Shown one piece after another: positions 6,648-9,975 of a DNA stretch of 9,975 bases (positions are counted from its first letter, which is position 1; each line of letters begins with the position of its first letter). The position numbers were made by a program, and so were the translations under genes. The notes under the pieces are model-generated. The model had not been told where the DNA came from. It saw only the letters and a program-made list of their open reading frames with translations, and did no database searches. Source of the stretch: Bacteroidales bacterium UBA1189 (lineage in GTDB: Bacteria > Bacteroidota > Bacteroidia > Bacteroidales > Bacteroidaceae); assembly GCA_002309805.1 (NCBI GenBank), contig DBYJ01000046.1:1-9975 (forward strand), written 5' to 3'.

Positions 6648-6764
6648 TTATCCCTGGCGCTGTTTCTCCTTGGGATTTTTCTTGTTGATAACGTACAGAG
6701 TTCCGTGACGGCGGACAATCTTGCAGTCTGCGGAACGTTTCTTAAGGGATGCTCTTACTTTCAT
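6648..6764 (-). CDS. rpmJ: 50S ribosomal protein L36 (zinc-free form)
   Basis: A 38-residue gene, MKVRASLKKR to NPKEKQRQG, with ATG at 6764 and TAA at 6648. L36 is a small zinc-ribbon protein that helps fold 23S rRNA in the large subunit. Of the four zinc ligands of the classic form (three Cys and one His), only C14 remains; the others are replaced by S11, N28 and a Glu. This is therefore the 'C-minus' type, which needs no zinc and is the usual one in Bacteroidota. The basic residues and the KQRQG end are kept. The gene sits 16 nt after infA, the expected position. Confidence 0.96.
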   Translation of the reverse strand: MKVRASLKKRSADCKIVRRHGTLYVINKKNPKEKQRQG

Positions 6765-6780
6765 TGTTATATCTGTTTTT

Positions 6781-6999
6781 TTATTTGTATCTGAAACTGA
6801 TTCTTCCTTTGGTCAGGTCGTACGGGGACATTTCCACCTTCACTTTGTCACCAGGGAGGATTTTGATGTAATGCATGCGCATCTTGCCGGAGATGGTGGC
6901 GGTAATCTGATGGCCGTTCTCCAACTCGACGCGGAAGTTGGCATTGGATAATGCCTCGACGACGGTTCCGTCTTGTTCTATTGCTGACTGTTTGGACAT
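6781..6999 (-). CDS. infA: Translation initiation factor IF-1
   Basis: 72 residues, the exact family length. IF-1 binds the A site of the small subunit and aids IF-2 and IF-3 in start-codon selection. The sequence is a single S1/OB fold: MSKQSAIEQDGTVVEALSNA, then NFRVELENGHQITATISGKM, and IKILPGDKVKVEMSPYDLTK near the end, finishing GRISFRYK. It is one nucleotide downstream of the map stop codon, so translational coupling with map is likely. The leader lacks a Shine-Dalgarno site. Confidence 0.98.
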   Translation of the reverse strand: MSKQSAIEQDGTVVEALSNANFRVELENGHQITATISGKMRMHYIKILPGDKVKVEMSPYDLTKGRISFRYK

Positions 7000-7000
7000 A

Positions 7001-7804
7001 TCACTTCTGTTTGTTTCTTAAAACTTCTTCTACGAAATCGAATGACGAGAGGATGTCTGCCTTGGTGAGACCGACGGCCACGGTATGCTCGAAATGAGCA
7101 GCGGGCTTGCGGTCGATGGTGCTGACACCCCAGCTGTCGTTTTCCCAGACGATATCACGGCGGCCCATGGTGATCATGGGCTCGATGGCGATGACCATAC
7201 CCTTCTTCAGCTTGGCACCGTTGCCACGCCGACCGTAGTTGGGGACGGCAGGATCCTCGTGCATCTCGCGACCGACGCCATGACCGGTGAACTCGCGCAC
7301 AACGCCGTAGCCATGACGCTCGCAATGCTGCTGAACAGCATTACCGACGTCGCCGACACGCTTTCCCACCACGGCCTGGGCGATGCCGAGATAGAGGGCT
7401 TCCTTCGTGACACGAAGCAGCTCGCTGACTTCCTTGGAGACCTCGCCCACACAGAAGGTGTAGGCAGAGTCGCCGCAGAAACCGTTCAGGTAGGTGCCGC
7501 AATCCACGCTGACGATGTCGCCCTCCTTGAGGGGCTCGTCGTTGGGAATGCCGTGAACGATCATCTCGTTCACCGACGTACACAACGACCCCGGGAAAGC
7601 CGGAAGGCCCGGCTCGAAGTTCGGGAAGCCCTTGAAGGTGGGAACGGCACCATGGTCGCGGATGAATTCCTCGGCAACCGTATCAAGCTGGCGGGTAGTG
7701 ACGCCAGGCTCAATCAGCTTGGCGACTTCTGCCAGCGTGCGGCCTACGAGGAGGTTCGCCTGACGCAGGAGCTCGATTTCTTCGTCTGTCTTAAGAAATA
7801 TCAT
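7001..7804 (-). CDS. map: Methionine aminopeptidase, type I
   Basis: 267 residues. This cytosolic enzyme removes the initiator Met from new proteins when the second residue is small. All five metal ligands of the pita-bread fold are present: D101 (VDCGTY), D112 (CGDSAY), H175 (FTGHGVG), E208 (AIEPM) and E239 (FEHTV). The substrate-binding H84 is in VHGIPN. There is no N-terminal zinc-finger extension, so it is the short bacterial type. The gene follows secY by 12 nt and precedes infA by 1 nt, the standard order in Bacteroidota. The ATG at 7804 is preceded by an A-rich leader. Confidence 0.97.
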   Translation of the reverse strand: MIFLKTDEEIELLRQANLLVGRTLAEVAKLIEPGVTTRQLDTVAEEFIRDHGAVPTFKGFPNFEPGLPAFPGSLCTSVNEMIVHGIPNDEPLKEGDIVSVDCGTYLNGFCGDSAYTFCVGEVSKEVSELLRVTKEALYLGIAQAVVGKRVGDVGNAVQQHCERHGYGVVREFTGHGVGREMHEDPAVPNYGRRGNGAKLKKGMVIAIEPMITMGRRDIVWENDSWGVSTIDRKPAAHFEHTVAVGLTKADILSSFDFVEEVLRNKQK

Positions 7805-7816
7805 TCTGCTTAGGTC

Positions 7817-9205
7817 TTAATACGCTGCACCTGAACGACCTTTGATACGGCCGCTCTTAAGCAAACCATCATAGTGACGCATGAGCAGGTGACTCTCAAT
7901 CTGCTGGAGGGTGTCGAGAACAACACCTACCATAATGAGCAGAGACGTGCCACCGAAGAACTGAGCAAATTCACGCGAAACGCCGAACAGACGGGCGAAG
8001 GGAGGCAGAATAGCAATAACAACGAGGAACAGAGCTCCGGGCCATGTAATGCGGGACATGACCGTGTCGATGTAGTCGGCTGTTGCCTTGCCGGGCTTGA
8101 CGCCGGGGATGAATCCGTTATTCCGCTTCATGTCCTCAGCCATCTGAGTAGGATTGACCGTGATGGCGGTATAGAACAAGGTGAACAGAATAATCAGGAT
8201 GGCGAAAATCAAGTTGTAAAGCCAGCTGTCTGTGTCAATCATCAGACGGACAAACTTGCCGGCCGTCTCCACCTTGTCCATACGGATGAACGAAAGGGGG
8301 ATGAACATGATGGCCTGTGCAAAGATGATAGGCATCACGTTAGCAGCATTCACCTTGAGGGGAATGTACTGACGGGCACCACCGAACTGCTTTCCACCGG
8401 AAATCTGCTTGGCATACTGGACGGGGATCTTACGGACACCCTGAGTGAGCATAATGGCTGCCATGAACACGAAGAACAGGGCAATAATCTCAAACAGGAA
8501 CATGACCATACCACCACCGTGAGCTGATGCCATGCGGGACGTGAACTCCTGCGTAACGGCTGTCGGGAAGCGGGCAATAATACCGATAAGAATGATGAAG
8601 GAGATACCGTTGCCGATGCCCTTATCGGTAATGCGCTCACCCAGCCAGAGGATGAACATACTACCAGCGGCAAGGATGATGGTGGAGGTGATGAAGAACG
8701 CCATAGGCGAGATGCCGGGATTGATAGCACCCGGAGCCTGGAAACGGAGGTTCGTCAGATAGGCAGGAGCCTGAATGATCAGCACGATGATGGTCAGATA
8801 ACGGGTTATCTGATTGATCTTGCGACGACCACTCTCACCTTCACGCTGCATCTTCTGGAAAGAAGGCACCACCATGGTAAGCAGCTGGACAACAATGGAT
8901 GCCGAAATGTACGGCATGATACCCAATGCAAAGATGGAAGCATTGGAGAATGCACCACCCGAGAACATATCGAGCAACGAGAGAAGGCCTCCACCCGTCT
9001 GCTCGTGCAGTCTGGCCAAGGCGGTGGAATCGATACCCGGCAGGATAACGTTCGTACCGAAACGGTAGATAGCCACGAAACCAACGGTGATGAGGAGCTT
9101 CGTCCTCAGGTCCTCAATCTTGAATACGTTCGTAAAGAACTTACGCTTCCAGAGGTAGAACAGGAAGATAAGTACCAGTACGATTACGAATGCTATGATA
9201 TTCAT
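7817..9205 (-). CDS. secY: Preprotein translocase subunit SecY with extra N-terminal hydrophobic segment
   Basis: 462 residues. SecY is the inner-membrane channel through which SecA-driven secretion and YidC/SRP-dependent insertion occur. The family core starts at about residue 29 (KIEDLRTKLLI). Conserved segments include YRFGTNVILPGID (47-59), LDMFSGGAFSNASIFALGIM (78-97), ERITDKGIGNGISFIILIG (190-208), PVQYAKQ with GGARQYIPLKVNAANVMPII (261-294), and HLLMRHYDGLLKSGRIKGR near the end. Residues 1-19 form an added hydrophobic stretch followed by KRK. The usual Bacteroidota protein has about 16 fewer N-terminal residues and starts with a cytosolic helix. No other ATG, GTG or TTG in frame would give the shorter form. 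The gene starts 6 nt after the rplO stop. Confidence 0.95.
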   Translation of the reverse strand: MNIIAFVIVLVLIFLFYLWKRKFFTNVFKIEDLRTKLLITVGFVAIYRFGTNVILPGIDSTALARLHEQTGGGLLSLLDMFSGGAFSNASIFALGIMPYISASIVVQLLTMVVPSFQKMQREGESGRRKINQITRYLTIIVLIIQAPAYLTNLRFQAPGAINPGISPMAFFITSTIILAAGSMFILWLGERITDKGIGNGISFIILIGIIARFPTAVTQEFTSRMASAHGGGMVMFLFEIIALFFVFMAAIMLTQGVRKIPVQYAKQISGGKQFGGARQYIPLKVNAANVMPIIFAQAIMFIPLSFIRMDKVETAGKFVRLMIDTDSWLYNLIFAILIILFTLFYTAITVNPTQMAEDMKRNNGFIPGVKPGKATADYIDTVMSRITWPGALFLVVIAILPPFARLFGVSREFAQFFGGTSLLIMVGVVLDTLQQIESHLLMRHYDGLLKSGRIKGRSGAAY

Positions 9206-9211
9206 ACGCGA

Positions 9212-9658
9212 TTAAAGTTTTATAGCGCTACCGCCCTTGGCCTCGATGGCAGCCTGAGCACTCTTGGAGAATGCATGAGCTTCCACATCGACCTTGGAGG
9301 TCAGTTCGCCGTTACCCAAAATCTTGACAAGCTGGCGAGAGGAGACGAAACCGGCGGCAATGAGGTCGGCAACCGTCACCTTCTCAAGCTGCTTGGCATC
9401 AGCCACAGCCTGAACGACGTTCAGATTGATAGCTTTGTATTCAACGCGGTTGATATTCTTGAAGCCGAACTTCGGAACGCGGCGCTGCAGAGGCATCTGA
9501 CCACCTTCGAAACCGATCTTCTTAGCATAACCAGAACGCTGCTTTGCACCCTTATGACCACGAGTTGAAGTACCACCCAGACCTGATCCGGCACCACGGC
9601 CCACTCTCTTGCGTGTCTTGGTTGATCCCTCTGCGGGTTTCAAACTATTTAATTTCAT
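9212..9658 (-). CDS. rplO: 50S ribosomal protein L15
   Basis: 148 residues from ATG at 9658 (MKLNSLKPAEGSTKTRKRVG). A TTG start 12 codons upstream would add MLLNNKLLKGLI, which is unlike the family and would leave no spacing after rpmD, so it is rejected. L15 is an early large-subunit assembly protein. The Gly/Arg-rich segment GRGAGSGLGGTSTRGHKGAK (20-39) and FEGGQMPLQRRVPKFGF (50-66) are the diagnostic parts that thread into 23S rRNA. The C-terminal half carries the globular L15 domain and ends KGGSAIKL. The gene lies 22 nt after rpmD and 6 nt before secY. Confidence 0.97.
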   Translation of the reverse strand: MKLNSLKPAEGSTKTRKRVGRGAGSGLGGTSTRGHKGAKQRSGYAKKIGFEGGQMPLQRRVPKFGFKNINRVEYKAINLNVVQAVADAKQLEKVTVADLIAAGFVSSRQLVKILGNGELTSKVDVEAHAFSKSAQAAIEAKGGSAIKL

Positions 9659-9680
9659 AATCAAACCTTTTAATAATTTA

Positions 9681-9857
9681 TTATTCAACAACAACTACCA
9701 GATGCTTCACTTTGTTGATCATGCCCATAATGGAAGGCGTTGCCTCATGCTCAACAACTTTGTTCATCTTGGTCAGACCAAGTGCATCAAGGGTACGTTT
9801 CTGGTCTTTCGGAGCACCGATACGGCTCTTTATCTGTTTTACTTTAATAGTTGCCAT
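9681..9857 (-). CDS. rpmD: 50S ribosomal protein L30
   Basis: 58 residues, MATIKVKQIKSRIGAPKDQK to KVKHLVVVVE, the normal length for bacterial L30. Diagnostic parts are the IKSRIGAPKDQKRTLDALGL stretch that fits the L30 signature, and the IMGMINKVKHLV end. It is a small large-subunit protein. The gene follows rpsE by 11 nt. Unlike its neighbours it has a clear Shine-Dalgarno sequence in front (9865-9868). Confidence 0.97.
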   Translation of the reverse strand: MATIKVKQIKSRIGAPKDQKRTLDALGLTKMNKVVEHEATPSIMGMINKVKHLVVVVE

Positions 9858-9862
9858 AGTTA

Positions 9863-9871
9863 ATCTCCTTA
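9863..9871 (-). promoter_or_regulatory. Shine-Dalgarno site of rpmD overlapping the rpsE stop codon
   Basis: On the minus strand, TAAGGAGAT runs from the rpsE stop codon (TAA, 9871-9869) into the 11-nt gap. GGAG (9868-9865) stands 7 nt before the rpmD ATG, an ideal spacing. It is the only start among the eleven complete ribosomal-cluster genes in this window with a strong Shine-Dalgarno match. Confidence 0.7.
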
Positions 9872-9975
9872 TCCATTAAATACACGACTCATGCTGACAC
9901 CTCTGTCATGGGCGACCATCTTGGCATCGCGGAGTTCCTCGAGGGCCTTGATGGTGGCCTTCACCAGGTTGTGGG
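9869..9975 (-). CDS. rpsE: 30S ribosomal protein S5 (C-terminal part only)
   Basis: The last 34 codons and the TAA stop of a gene that continues past the window edge. The visible peptide begins HNLVKATIKALEELRDAKMV and ends GVSMSRVFNG. The HNLVKAT and L..L.... pattern is the C-terminal part of S5, a small-subunit protein involved in decoding accuracy and mRNA unwinding at the entry channel. Its place directly before rpmD is the conserved spc-operon order and supports the call. Confidence 0.93.
   Translation of the reverse strand, partial: HNLVKATIKALEELRDAKMVAHDRGVSMSRVFNG

Noticed and set aside
6648..6764. Loss of zinc-binding cysteines in L36 as a damaging mutation
   Set aside because: The zinc-free form is the known normal state of L36 in Bacteroidota; the remainder of the protein is well conserved.
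7085..7813. Plus-strand open frame of 242 codons
   Set aside because: It is antisense to map, which has all catalytic residues. The product has no recognisable features.

Overview
The window looks like chromosomal DNA from a Bacteroidota bacterium, most likely a Prevotella-like member of the Bacteroidales. Five things point that way. The ribosomal gene order is rpsE-rpmD-rplO-secY-map-infA-rpmJ-rpsM-rpsK-rpsD-rpoA-rplQ. Nearly all starts lack a Shine-Dalgarno site. Promoter candidates fit the Bacteroidota form TTG-N(about 20)-TAnnTTTG. L36 is the zinc-free type. A BspA-type leucine-rich-repeat protein and a TPR/transmembrane/helix-turn-helix regulator lie next door. All genes are on the minus strand, so transcription runs from high to low coordinates.

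Positions 9975 to 3682 hold the downstream part of the S10/spc/alpha-type cluster. It starts inside rpsE (only the last 34 codons are present) and runs through L30, L15, SecY, methionine aminopeptidase, IF-1, L36, S13, S11, S4 and the RNA polymerase alpha subunit to L17. Gaps are short (1 to 38 nt) and no internal promoter is evident. The cluster ends at a strong intrinsic terminator (about 3617-3660). These genes supply ribosomal proteins, the transcription core, translation initiation, N-terminal Met removal and the Sec channel.

Positions 3660 to 1811 hold a separate gene with its own promoter. It encodes a predicted lipoprotein with TPR repeats, one membrane helix and a C-terminal helix-turn-helix, and may be a membrane-spanning one-component regulator. 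A 73-nt multiple-palindrome element sits in frame inside its coding region.

Positions 1810 to 1633 are a 178-nt gap. It contains a cluster of GCGGGACA repeats spaced at about 11 nt or twice that, a hairpin that may terminate the regulator transcript, and a promoter for the next gene. Positions 1632 to 1 hold the start of a secreted BspA-like protein: signal peptide, two related beta-sandwich-like domains, then eight exact 23-residue leucine-rich repeats. Its last codons lie outside the window.

No tRNA, rRNA, CRISPR array, transposase or integrase was seen. The ribosomal part is ordinary apart from an extra N-terminal hydrophobic segment on SecY. The more unusual material is in the low-coordinate third: the in-frame palindromic element, the phased repeat cluster and the regulator/surface-protein pair.
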